Shown here piece after piece: positions 56,286 through 63,994 of a stretch of DNA of 64,000 nt. Both the position numbers and the translations under genes were made by a program. Under the pieces are notes generated by a model that searched no databases, was not told the origin of the DNA, and saw nothing but the letters and a program-made list of their open reading frames with translations. Source of the stretch: JBMDXB01 sp048594975 (lineage in GTDB: Bacteria > Acidobacteriota > Vicinamibacteria > Vicinamibacterales > 2-12-FULL-66-21); contig JBMDXQ010000135.1 in the NCBI GenBank assembly GCA_048594975.1, positions 1 through 64,000 on the forward strand, given 5' to 3'. Numbering within the stretch: position 1 is the first letter of the stretch; each line of letters opens with the position of its first letter.

Positions 56286-56433
56286 TGCGTTTGCTGCGTT
56301 CCTCGCGGCGCTTGAGTTCGGCGGCAAACGCGTCCTGGGCGGCGCGGGAGCCGAGCACCCAGCCGATGACGATGCCGACGAGGAGCACTGCCGGGATGAA
56401 GATGAAGTGCGCGGCCGACATCTCGCCGATCAT
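56263..56433 (-). CDS. Small single-pass membrane protein, last gene of the ccm operon
   Basis: 56 residues from the ATG overlapping ccmD by ATGA. MIGEMSAAHFIFIPAVLLVG and IVIGWVLGSRAAQDAFAAEL show one membrane helix followed by a charged helix (KRREERSKRNS). The final NSAIPDR is encoded by repeat DNA, so the original stop may have been lost. Unknown; a small accessory subunit of the Ccm machinery is possible. Confidence 0.55.
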   Translation of the reverse strand: MIGEMSAAHFIFIPAVLLVGIVIGWVLGSRAAQDAFAAELKRREERSKRNSAIPDR

Positions 56434-56723
56434 CGCTTGCCGCCTGCCTCGATTCGGCGGCTGACCTGGGCGATCTCACCCTCGACGCGCGCCAGGCGCC
56501 GCCAGATCGACCAGAGATACAGGACGAGTACCAGCCACACCACCGAGTAGGCGCCGATGACGAGCGGCGCCGCGGGGAGCTGTTCCTGCTCCTGTGTGGG
56601 ATCGACGGGGACGTATTCCTGTTTTGCGTCGGGCGCGGGCGGCGGCTGCTCGGCCAGCGGTGCGGCGGGCGCCGCAAGCAGCAGCGCGAGGAGGAACAGG
56701 GCCATCGCTCGGAACAGGGACAT
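56430..56723 (-). CDS. ccmD: CcmD-family protein
   Basis: 97 residues. An N-terminal signal-like helix and an Ala/Pro/Gln-rich linker precede the CcmD core VIGAYSVVWLVLVLYLWSIW, then RRLARVEGEIAQVSRRI. CcmD is a small membrane subunit that helps release holo-CcmE from the CcmABC complex. It is longer than the usual 45-70 residues because of the exported N-terminal extension. 3 bp after ccmC. Confidence 0.75.
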   Translation of the reverse strand: MSLFRAMALFLLALLLAAPAAPLAEQPPPAPDAKQEYVPVDPTQEQEQLPAAPLVIGAYSVVWLVLVLYLWSIWRRLARVEGEIAQVSRRIEAGGKR

Positions 56724-56726
56724 CGG

Positions 56727-57383
56727 TTACTCCTCGAACGAGAGGTAGAGCTGATCGAGCTCGGCGCGCCGGCGCTCGAGGCGGGTGCGCGCCGCCAGCA
56801 GCAGGACATAGAGGCCGAGCAGCGCCGCCACGCAGTACCAGAACGGCTCGCGCATGCCGGGCTGCAGCGTCGGCACCACCGTGGTCTTCGGGTGCAGTGT
56901 CCGCCAGACGTTGACCGACCAGTAGACGAACGGCACGTTGGCCATGCCGAACACCGCCACGCCGGCGGCGAGGCGGTCCGATCCCGGTCCGCCGTAGCGC
57001 CGGAGCAACAGATACGCCGTGAAGATCAGCCACAGGATCAGCGACGAGGTGAGCCGGGCGTCCCAGTCCCACCACACCCCCCAGGCCTTACGCGCCCACA
57101 TCGGGCCCGAGATGAGCACGATCACGCCGAAGATGGACGACAGCTCGGCCGCGGCCAGCGCCACGTGGTCGGCGGCCGCGCGCCGGCCGTAGAGGTAGAT
57201 GGCGCTCGCGATGCCGCAGACGAACGCGGACAGGAACATCACGATCCCCGACGGCGCGTGAAAGTAGAAGATCTTCTGCACCAGCCCCATCGTCGATTCG
57301 TACGGGGCGTTGGCGATCATGATCGGCGCGTAGGCCAGCATCGCCGCCACAATCACTGCCAGGAGCGGGAAGGCTCTGTTCAT
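56727..57383 (-). CDS. ccmC: Heme-handling protein CcmC
   Basis: 218 residues and six membrane segments. The WWD heme-binding motif is ARKAWGVWWDWDARLTSSLI (about 96-115), with flanking histidines in QKIFYFHAPSGIVMFL and NVWRTLHPKTTV. CcmC loads heme onto CcmE at the periplasmic side in System I cytochrome c maturation. ATG start. Separated from ccmB by a word-repeat hairpin. Confidence 0.92.
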   Translation of the reverse strand: MNRAFPLLAVIVAAMLAYAPIMIANAPYESTMGLVQKIFYFHAPSGIVMFLSAFVCGIASAIYLYGRRAAADHVALAAAELSSIFGVIVLISGPMWARKAWGVWWDWDARLTSSLILWLIFTAYLLLRRYGGPGSDRLAAGVAVFGMANVPFVYWSVNVWRTLHPKTTVVPTLQPGMREPFWYCVAALLGLYVLLLAARTRLERRRAELDQLYLSFEE

Positions 57384-57434
57384 ATCGCCAACTCAGCAAC
57401 AGGGTACTACCGGCATGAAAGTGGGGCTCGAGTG

Positions 57435-57523
57435 GCAATGCCGAATGCCGAATGTCGAATGTCGAATGATACTGCGTCTGCTCTCGGCATTCGGCATTCA
57501 GCATTCAGCATTCGGCATTCAGC
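57435..57523. repeat. Word-repeat hairpin (AATGCCG / CGGCATT, strict 7-bp period)
   Basis: Left arm: five 7-bp units AATGCCG, AATGCCG, AATGTCG, AATGTCG, AATGATA. Right arm: six units of the complement, CGGCATT, CGGCATT, CAGCATT, CAGCATT, CGGCATT, CAGCAGT. Loop about 15 nt. It occupies the 174-bp gap between ccmB and ccmC and would fold in the operon mRNA. Each arm has its own base changes, shared in part across the stem. Confidence 0.8.
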
Positions 57524-57557
57524 AGTTGACACGCGCCAACACCCCTACCCCACTCCC

Positions 57558-58241
57558 CTACTCGGTCATGACCGGTTCAAAGGTCCAGAGGGCCAGCGTC
57601 ACGAACACGACGTCGAAGAAGGTCAGCATTGCCAGCCAGGCGCGCGCCATGGGAAGGTCGATGTCAGCCTGCAGCAGCGCGGCCGTGCCGCGCACCCCGG
57701 CGATGATCACCGGCACGGTGATCGGGTAGAGCAGCACCGGAAGCAGGACGTCGCGGCTGCGCGCGCGCACGAGCATCGCGGCGAAGAGCGTTCCCACGGC
57801 AGCGAACCCGACGGTGCCGGTCAGCAGCAGCCCCAGCATGAGCAGCGGCGCGCGGAACATCTGCGCCTGGAACATCACCGCGACCAGCGGCACCACGATC
57901 GCCTCGACTACGGCCAGCAGCAGCAGGATCCCGAGCAGCTTGCCGATATAGAGCGCCGGGCGATCGATGGGCGCGATGAGCAGTGCGCGCAGCGTCTCGT
58001 TCTGCCGTTCGCGCTCGAACGCGCGGCCGAGCGCCAGGGTGCCCGAGAACGCAATGGCGATCCAGAGGATGCCTGCCGCCGCGTCCTCCAGCGCCCTTCC
58101 TTCGCTGACGAAACCGAACGCGAACACCAGCACGCAGGAGATCGCGAAGAACAGCGTCGTGAACAGGATCTCGCGGCTGCGCACCTCGATCAGCAGATCC
58201 TTGCGGGTGACGAGCCAGACCGCGTCCAGGAACGCCTTCAC
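57558..58241 (-). CDS. ccmB: Heme exporter subunit CcmB
   Basis: 227 residues, six membrane helices, GTG start in a GTGA overlap with ccmA. TRKDLLIEVRSREILFTTLF, FERERQNETLRALLIAPIDR and LPVLLYPITVPVIIAGVRGT are family landmarks. It is the membrane partner of CcmA in the ABC-type complex that releases heme-loaded CcmE. Confidence 0.92.
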   Translation of the reverse strand: MKAFLDAVWLVTRKDLLIEVRSREILFTTLFFAISCVLVFAFGFVSEGRALEDAAAGILWIAIAFSGTLALGRAFERERQNETLRALLIAPIDRPALYIGKLLGILLLLAVVEAIVVPLVAVMFQAQMFRAPLLMLGLLLTGTVGFAAVGTLFAAMLVRARSRDVLLPVLLYPITVPVIIAGVRGTAALLQADIDLPMARAWLAMLTFFDVVFVTLALWTFEPVMTE

Positions 58242-58951
58242 GACACGCCCGCCGGCCGCCCGCTCGCTGCCCGGTAGCGTTCGCGCAGGGATCCCGACCC
58301 GGGCGGGACGTCGATCAGCCGGCCCTGGTGCAGCATGACGGCGCGATCGATCACACCTTCGATGGTCTCGAGATCGTGGGTGGTCACGATCACGATCGCG
58401 CCGGTGGCGCGGAGTCCCTGCAGCCGCCGCCGCAGCGCTCCCGTCGCCGCATCGTCGAGCCCGGTGAACGGCTCGTCGAGCAGCACCAGCCTGGGATCGT
58501 GCAGGAGCGCGCGCTCGAGGGCGAGGCGCTCGCGCATCCCGCGCGAGAATCCCGCGACCGCGTCGTCACGGCGCAGCTCGAGGTCGGCGCGCGCCAGTGC
58601 CTCGTCGACCCGCCGCTCCACGTCGGCCACCCGGTAGATGCGCGCGAAGAACTGCAGGTTCTCCGCCGCCGAGAGCTCGGGATAGACGTAGAGGTCGTGG
58701 CCGAGCAGGCCGATGCGCGCGCGCAGCTCCGCGCCCGCGTCCCGCGCGGTGCGATTCCCGTAAGTGACGGCGCCGGACGACGGCTCGAGGAGCGTCGCGA
58801 CAACCGAGAGCAGCGTGGATTTGCCCGCGCCATTGGGACCGAGCAGCCCGACGATCTCGCCAGCCTCGCAGCGCAACGTGACGTTGTTCAGAACCCGCCG
58901 CCGGCCGAAGTTGCGCGAGACTCCGCTCAGTGTCAGCGAGGTGAAATCCAT
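58238..58951 (-). CDS. ccmA: ABC transporter ATPase CcmA
   Basis: 237 residues. Walker A GLLGPNGAGKSTLLSV (GPNGAGKS at 38-45), signature VAGFSRGMRERLALERALLH (FSRGM for LSGGQ, as common in CcmA), Walker B LVLLDEPFTGLD, and switch VTTHDLE. Powers release of holo-CcmE from CcmC with CcmB. ATG start; preceded by a word-repeat hairpin. Confidence 0.92.
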   Translation of the reverse strand: MDFTSLTLSGVSRNFGRRRVLNNVTLRCEAGEIVGLLGPNGAGKSTLLSVVATLLEPSSGAVTYGNRTARDAGAELRARIGLLGHDLYVYPELSAAENLQFFARIYRVADVERRVDEALARADLELRRDDAVAGFSRGMRERLALERALLHDPRLVLLDEPFTGLDDAATGALRRRLQGLRATGAIVIVTTHDLETIEGVIDRAVMLHQGRLIDVPPGSGSLRERYRAASGRPAGVS

Positions 58952-58964
58952 CGGGGATCTGGGT

Positions 58965-59112
58965 CAACTCCCAACGGCCACTGGCCAGCTGCCAAAGTGG
59001 TGAACTCCCAGAGGCCGGCTCGGAGGCGGGCAGGAGCTCAGGCTGGGAGTTGGACCTTGCGAGTTGGGCGTTCTGGGACTTGGCGGTTGGCCGTTGGACA
59101 TCGGGAGTTGTC
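58965..59112. repeat. Word-repeat hairpin (CAACTCCC / GGGAGTTG type)
   Basis: Left arm CAACTCCCAACGGCCACTGG, CCAGCTGCCAAAGTGGTG, AACTCCCAG; right arm CTGGGAGTTGGACC, GAGTTGGGCG, CTGGGACTTGGCGGTTGG, CCGTTGGACATCGGGAGTTG. Fills the 167-bp gap between ccmA and the secreted membrane-anchored gene. Same architecture as the other ccm-operon inserts but a different word. Confidence 0.7.
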
Positions 59113-59118
59113 CAGCGG

Positions 59119-60321
59119 TCATGCCGCCGGGGCGTCGAGGTCGGCGTAGATGCGCTCGAGCGCGCGCACCAGCTCGCGCCGCTGCGCCGTGTAGCGCTCC
59201 TCGTCGATCGCGCCTGCCGCGTGCTGTCGCTCGAGTTCCGTGAGCTGCTCGAAGAGACGGTCGCGCCGCGACTGGAGCTGCCGGGTCCGCCCGCCGGTAT
59301 CGGCGCCGGTGTGCCGTGGCTTTGCTGCCAGCCACGCGCCCGTCCCGAGGATCATGGTGGCGAGCGCCAGCGCAAGGTTGCGCGGCCAGACCGGAGCAGC
59401 CGGGAGTCCGGTCAGCGAGAGCGTGATCGTGTCACCCGCCTTCAGCGCCGGTCCTTGACCGAGGATGTAGGCCTGCCCTTCGCTCGACATGTCGCGGTGG
59501 CTGGCGAACTGCTCGGAGGTGATGTGCATCTCGCCGACCCGCTGCATCAGCACCGTCAGCTGCGTCAGCGGCGCGGGCAGCGTCTGCTCCACCGTCATCT
59601 CGCGGCGGCGCAGAGGCAGCGTGTACGCGAACTGCACGACCGTCTGACCGGGGGCGAACGGCCCCGAGACCGTGACCGTCTTGCCGGCCGCGACCGCCTG
59701 CGGGGAGGAGCCCTCGAGCACCGAAACGCGCTCCGCTGCCCCCGGGAGCTCGAACACGAGCGGCAAGGTCTGCACCGGCGTTTTCAGTCCGTTGAGGATG
59801 TGCAGGAGGTTGAAGACGTTCAAGCCGTCTTCTCCCGGCTCGATGACGAACCGGGACTCGCCCCCGAGCACGACGGTACCCGGCTGCGGCGGCGCTTGCG
59901 CCCGCTTCTGGTCCTCGGGCGATGGTTTCGGCGCGTTGGCATCGGTGGCGACCAGCAGCAGCCGGATGCCGCCACTGCGCGGCACGTCGAACTCCTGCGA
60001 CTCGAGCCGCTCGCCGTCGACCACGGTTACCGCACGGACCCGGCTGCCGGGCGCGACGCCGTTGAACTCGGCGCGGCCGGCCTCGTTCGTCTTCACGGTG
60101 ATCGGAGCAGCGCCGCCGATCAGATCGACGGGCTGGTCCGCGACGACGTCCGTGAGCGCGCCGCGGACGACGCGCACCGTGACCGTCCCGGGCGCCGCGT
60201 CGCTCACCGGCAGCGGCATGCCCGACATCTGCTTCACGTCGGGCATCTGGGCACGCGCGGGAACGGCGAAGGCGACCAGCAGCGCGGCGGCCAGGAACGT
60301 CGGGAGGATCGAGCGGATCAT
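59119..60321 (-). CDS. Secreted, membrane-anchored protein with beta domains and SHOCT-like tail
   Basis: 400 residues from the ATG in an ATGA overlap with the zinc-ribbon gene. Signal peptide MIRSILPTFLAAALLVAFAV (cleavage near ARA-Q). Periplasmic beta-rich domains include TVTVRVVRGALTDVVADQPV and NEAGRAEFNGVAPGSRVRAV (carboxypeptidase-regulatory-like). One membrane helix follows (NLALALATMILGTGAWLAA) and a cytoplasmic coiled tail LFEQLTELERQHAAGAIDEE, RYTAQRRELVRALERIY of SHOCT type. Its place inside the ccm operon suggests a role in cytochrome assembly, but I know no name for it. Confidence 0.65.
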   Translation of the reverse strand: MIRSILPTFLAAALLVAFAVPARAQMPDVKQMSGMPLPVSDAAPGTVTVRVVRGALTDVVADQPVDLIGGAAPITVKTNEAGRAEFNGVAPGSRVRAVTVVDGERLESQEFDVPRSGGIRLLLVATDANAPKPSPEDQKRAQAPPQPGTVVLGGESRFVIEPGEDGLNVFNLLHILNGLKTPVQTLPLVFELPGAAERVSVLEGSSPQAVAAGKTVTVSGPFAPGQTVVQFAYTLPLRRREMTVEQTLPAPLTQLTVLMQRVGEMHITSEQFASHRDMSSEGQAYILGQGPALKAGDTITLSLTGLPAAPVWPRNLALALATMILGTGAWLAAKPRHTGADTGGRTRQLQSRRDRLFEQLTELERQHAAGAIDEERYTAQRRELVRALERIYADLDAPAA

Positions 60322-61112
60322 TGCTTCGCGCCGCAGCTCTTGCAGAACTTCGCGTCCCCGTCGTTCACCGTTCCGCAGGCCGTGCACACGGCTGCCACCG
60401 TCGCGACCGCGGCCGCCGGTGCCGTGATGGTGGCCTCCGTCGGCTGTGCGACAGGGGCGTTGGCGCCGGCAGGGTCGGACCCCGTCTTCTGCAGCCGGGC
60501 ACGCAGCTCGCGCTCGATCAGCTCGCGATAGCCGGATCCGTCCTCGTCGAGCTGCTTCATCAACGCGATCGCGCGCGTCCGCAGCCGCTGCGACATCTGC
60601 TCGAAGTCGCCAGTCGACAGCTTCCCCATCGCGCGGTCAAACTCCAGCTCCTTGATCGAGCGCAGCGCCAGCATCTTTTCGCGTTCCAGCGCGGCGCGCG
60701 CCCGCTCGGTGAGCGGCTCGCTGAACATCGTGAGGTCCGGAGCGGCAAGCGGCGCGAGCATCCGGTAGAACCCCGCCGCGGCGAGTCCGGCCGCGATGAT
60801 CGTCAGGCTGATCAGAATGAGGTGTTCGGGCGTCGCCCGGCGGGCGAGCATTACCGCCACGGTCGCGGTCATAAGCGACGCCAGCAGGAAGAAGTGCCAC
60901 GGGCGGAAGCCTTCTGACGCTTGTGGTTCCGAGGGTTCCGTGGGTTCTCTGGGTTCTCTCGGTTCACGGCGTCCCCGACGTTCTCGGGTTCCGCGGGAAC
61001 GCGCGGAACCAGAGCCGCTGGAGCCCGACGAACCAGACGAGCCACCGGAACCCGAGGAACCGCGGAACCCCGGAACCGACTTGTTCGCACTAATCCAGGT
61101 CGCGGAGCTCAT
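60318..61112 (-). CDS. CcmI-like membrane protein with C-terminal zinc ribbon
   Basis: 264 residues as drawn from the ATG inside the end of ccmF-H. Residues ~10-70 are Gly/Ser/Arg/Glu-Pro low complexity encoded by 9-bp word repeats. Real protein begins near EGFRPWHFFLLASLMTATVA. Two helices follow, then a CcmI-like helical stretch (RAALEREKMLALRSIKELEF, DRAMGKLSTGDFEQMSQRLR) and the zinc ribbon CTACGTVNDGDAKFCKSCGA (CxxC...CxxC). CcmI-type proteins present apocytochrome to the ligase. The true start may lie downstream of the repeat. Confidence 0.68.
   Translation of the reverse strand: MSSATWISANKSVPGFRGSSGSGGSSGSSGSSGSGSARSRGTRERRGRREPREPREPTEPSEPQASEGFRPWHFFLLASLMTATVAVMLARRATPEHLILISLTIIAAGLAAAGFYRMLAPLAAPDLTMFSEPLTERARAALEREKMLALRSIKELEFDRAMGKLSTGDFEQMSQRLRTRAIALMKQLDEDGSGYRELIERELRARLQKTGSDPAGANAPVAQPTEATITAPAAAVATVAAVCTACGTVNDGDAKFCKSCGAKQ
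60925..61078. repeat. Word-repeat hairpin (GGTTCCGAG / GGAACC, 9-bp period) inside coding sequence
   Basis: Left arm: GGTTCCGAG, GGTTCCGTG, GGTTCTCTG, GGTTCTCTC, GGTTCACGG. Right arm: repeated GGAACC words (GCGGAACC, GACGAACC, CCGGAACCC, GAGGAACC, GCGGAACC, CCGGAACC). The period of 9 keeps the reading frame open, and both arms are translated in the CcmI-like gene. Same word as at 7500-7560 and 16190-16222. Confidence 0.75.
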
Positions 61113-63576
61113 CGTTCAGTCTCGTTCGCAGTTCGGGGTCGTCGGTGAGTTCCGCGCCGTTCATGGGTGACTCGCCCGGGCGTTTCGCCCAGCGCCGCGC
61201 AATGACCACCGCGCTAGCCAGCCCAACGCCGCCCACGAGGTAGGGAACCAGCCAGGCGAGGCGATTGAAGCCGCGGTCCGGCGGCGCCATCAGCACCGCC
61301 GCGCTCCCCGCCTCCGCGACGAACGCCGCCAGGATCTGCTCGCGGTTCATGCCGGACGCGATCATCTTCTCCAGTTTCGGCGTCACCTCCTGGAGCCCGT
61401 GGCACGTGGGGCCCATCGGGCAGTCACTGACCGATGCCCTGCAGCCGCAGGGACACATGATCTCGCCCTCGAGCTGCCTCTGCAGCTCGCTCTTCTGCTT
61501 GGGCGCCACGCTTTGCTCCCCGGGAACGACGCTCTGGTCCTGCGCGGCGGCAACAGGCGCGACCGGCAGCAACAGAAGCACCAGCAGCATCGTCGTCGTC
61601 ACCGAGCCGGCGGGCAATCGAGAGGCGGCAAACGCGTAGGCGCGCTCGGGCATGAGTGCGATGCCGGTCCCCAGCGCCATGATCCCGAACCCGAACCAGA
61701 TCCAGTTGACGAGCGGATTGATGGTGATGGTGTAGACCGCCTGCTGCGGGCCCGCGTCGTAGCCGGCGAGCACGATGTACAGATCCTCGCCGACGCTTCG
61801 CCGGATCGCCGTTTCCGTCGTCGGTTCGTTCTCGCGCTTGTTGAAGAACCACTTCGCCGGCCGCATCGACCCGATCGCCTTGCCCTCCTCGAATACGCTC
61901 ACCTGACCGGTGATCATCTGTTTCTGCGAGTCGCTCGTGACGCGCAGGGCGTCGTGGCGGATGGTGAAGTGTCCCACGGTGACCTGCTGCCCCGGCGTCA
62001 TCGTCACCTGTTCTTCCTGCTTGAATCCTTCGCCGGCGAAGCCGAGGAACATCAGGACGATCCCCACGTGGACGATGTAGCCGCCGTAGCGCCGCTTAGA
62101 GCGCCCGACGAGGCCGATCATCGCGGTCAGGATGTCCGTGCCGGTGGCGCCGCGCCGCACCTTCGCCCCGCGGATGAACTCCTGCGCGATGGTCGTGAAC
62201 GTGAAGGCGCAGAGGGCGAAGCAGATGCCGGAACTCCAGACGCGCACGCCGAGCGCCACGAGCGCCCCGGCGGTCGTCAGCGAGAACACGACCGGCCAGA
62301 GGAACTGGTGGACCAGGTTGGAGACCGTCGACTTCCGCCACGCGAGCAGCGGCCCGATGCCGGTCAGCAGCAGCAGGATCAGGCCGATCGGCAGCATCCA
62401 CTTGTTGAAGAACGGCGGGCCGACCGTCAGGCGCTCGCCGCGGACCGCCTCGCTGAGCGTCGGGAACATCGTCGCGAAGAGGACGAACAGCGCCGAGAAC
62501 AGCAGGATCCAGTTGTTGGCGAGGAACGCCGCCTCGCGTGAGACCCAGGAGTCGAGCTCATTGCGGGATTTCAGGATCGGCAGGCGGTAGACCACGAACC
62601 CGAAGCTCACGGTGACGATGAGCACCATGAAGATCGTGAACAGCCGCGCCAACTGCGGGTCCTCGCCGAAGGCGTGGACCGACTGGACGATGCCCGAGCG
62701 CGTCATGAAGGTGCCGAAGATCGTCAGGAAGAACGTCGTGATGACGAGCGTGACGTTCCAGACGCGCAGCATACCGCGGCGCTCCTGGACGGTCACGGAA
62801 TGGAGAAATGCCGTCGCCGTGAACCACGGCAGCAGGCCGGCGTTCTCGACCGGGTCCCATCCCCAGTAGCCCCCCCAGCCGAGTTCCTCGTACGCCCAAA
62901 GCATCCCGAGGGTCAGCCCGAAGGTCAGAAACAGCCACCCGGTCATGGTCCAGACCCGAACCGCCCGCAGCCAGGCCTCGTCGAGGTGGCCGGTAATGAG
63001 CGCCGCCATCCCGAAGGCGAACGGGATCGTCATCGCCACGAACCCGATGTAGAGCGATGGCGGGTGAATCGCCATGTAGAAGTTCTGGAGCAACGGCGTG
63101 AGCCCGCGCCCGTCCGCCGGTGGCGTCAGCGAGGTCGAGAACGGGTTGTTGTGGATCACCATCAGGAAGATGAAGAACATCTGCGTGACGGCGATCGTGG
63201 CCACGACGTACGGGATCAGCTCGCGGTGGCGCTCGCGATTGATGTAGACCGCCACCGCGCCGAAAATCGACAGCAGGAACACCCAGAACAGCAGCGAGCC
63301 GTCGAGCCCGCCCCAGTAGGCGGCGATCTTGTAGGCGAGCGGCAGCTCCGCGTCGGAGTACCGCTGCACGTACTTGATCGCGTAGTTGTTGGTGACGAAG
63401 GCGTGGACGATGATCCCGGACGCCACCGTCATGAGAGCGGCAACGAAGTAGAACGCGCCGACGCCGCTCTCGACCAGGCGCCAGGACCGCCGGCGCGCGC
63501 CCGCGACCGAGGCGGCAATCGCGTAGGCGCAGGCGACGAACCCCCCGAGCAGGATGAAGGTACCGAGGGCGGGCAT
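61090..63576 (-). CDS. ccmF: CcmF-CcmH fusion: cytochrome c heme lyase
   Basis: 828 residues, ATG start 1 bp from ccmE. Residues 1-~665 are CcmF with many helices and the WWD motif WGGYWGWDPVENAGLLPW (WGWDP at 238-242), plus conserved histidines (MAIHPPSLYIGFVAM, VHVGIVLMFLGFAG). After one more helix and a linker, residues ~690-800 are a CcmH-type thiol domain: GEIMCPCGCRASVSDCP, then KLEKMIASGMNREQILAAF and a last helix. The CcmH site reads MCPCGC instead of the usual LRCxxC(Q). The fusion joins heme ligation and apocytochrome reduction in one chain. Confidence 0.92.
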   Translation of the reverse strand: MPALGTFILLGGFVACAYAIAASVAGARRRSWRLVESGVGAFYFVAALMTVASGIIVHAFVTNNYAIKYVQRYSDAELPLAYKIAAYWGGLDGSLLFWVFLLSIFGAVAVYINRERHRELIPYVVATIAVTQMFFIFLMVIHNNPFSTSLTPPADGRGLTPLLQNFYMAIHPPSLYIGFVAMTIPFAFGMAALITGHLDEAWLRAVRVWTMTGWLFLTFGLTLGMLWAYEELGWGGYWGWDPVENAGLLPWFTATAFLHSVTVQERRGMLRVWNVTLVITTFFLTIFGTFMTRSGIVQSVHAFGEDPQLARLFTIFMVLIVTVSFGFVVYRLPILKSRNELDSWVSREAAFLANNWILLFSALFVLFATMFPTLSEAVRGERLTVGPPFFNKWMLPIGLILLLLTGIGPLLAWRKSTVSNLVHQFLWPVVFSLTTAGALVALGVRVWSSGICFALCAFTFTTIAQEFIRGAKVRRGATGTDILTAMIGLVGRSKRRYGGYIVHVGIVLMFLGFAGEGFKQEEQVTMTPGQQVTVGHFTIRHDALRVTSDSQKQMITGQVSVFEEGKAIGSMRPAKWFFNKRENEPTTETAIRRSVGEDLYIVLAGYDAGPQQAVYTITINPLVNWIWFGFGIMALGTGIALMPERAYAFAASRLPAGSVTTTMLLVLLLLPVAPVAAAQDQSVVPGEQSVAPKQKSELQRQLEGEIMCPCGCRASVSDCPMGPTCHGLQEVTPKLEKMIASGMNREQILAAFVAEAGSAAVLMAPPDRGFNRLAWLVPYLVGGVGLASAVVIARRWAKRPGESPMNGAELTDDPELRTRLNDELRDLD

Positions 63577-63577
63577 C

Positions 63578-63994
63578 TCAGCGTCCCGCCGTTCCGGCGG
63601 TCTTCGCCTCGTACTTGGACGGGCACTTGGCCATGATGCCGTTGCGGGCGTCCACCTTGAACCCGTCGGGCCCGAGCGTCCCCTTCATGACGACCTCCGC
63701 GCCGTCCTTGAAGTTGTCCGGCACGACCCCCGTGTAAGTGGCGGTGACGACGTGGCCGTTGTTCTGGACCTTGAAGCGGTAATCGAGCGTGCCGGGCCGC
63801 TTCTCGATGGACCTGTCGACCACGTGCCCGTGCAGCTGGAGACGCTTGCCGTGCCACGCAGCCGGCTCGGACATCACCTCGTCCACGTGCTTGTAATACT
63901 CCGTACCCTCGCTGAGGCTCGTGTAGAGCAGCCCGGACAGGGCCGCCAACAGGACGGTGGTGGTCGCGGCGATCTTGATAGGTTTAGCTTTCAT
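63578..63994 (-). CDS. ccmE: Periplasmic heme chaperone CcmE, Cys-type
   Basis: 138 residues, ATG start with an N-terminal anchor (KIAATTTVLLAALSGLLYTS). The OB-fold body includes HGKRLQLHGHVVDRS, YRFKVQNNGHVVTATYTGVV, PDNFKDGAEVVMKGTLGPDG. The heme-attachment site is C124-PSK-Y128, that is CxxxY in place of the HxxxY of E. coli CcmE. Cys-type CcmE is known in Desulfovibrio-like and other System I* organisms. It receives heme from CcmC and delivers it to CcmF. First gene of the operon in this window. Confidence 0.9.
   Translation of the reverse strand: MKAKPIKIAATTTVLLAALSGLLYTSLSEGTEYYKHVDEVMSEPAAWHGKRLQLHGHVVDRSIEKRPGTLDYRFKVQNNGHVVTATYTGVVPDNFKDGAEVVMKGTLGPDGFKVDARNGIMAKCPSKYEAKTAGTAGR

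Noticed and set aside
57435..57523. CRISPR array
   Set aside because: Units are 7 bp with no unique spacers, the two halves are complements, and no cas genes are present.
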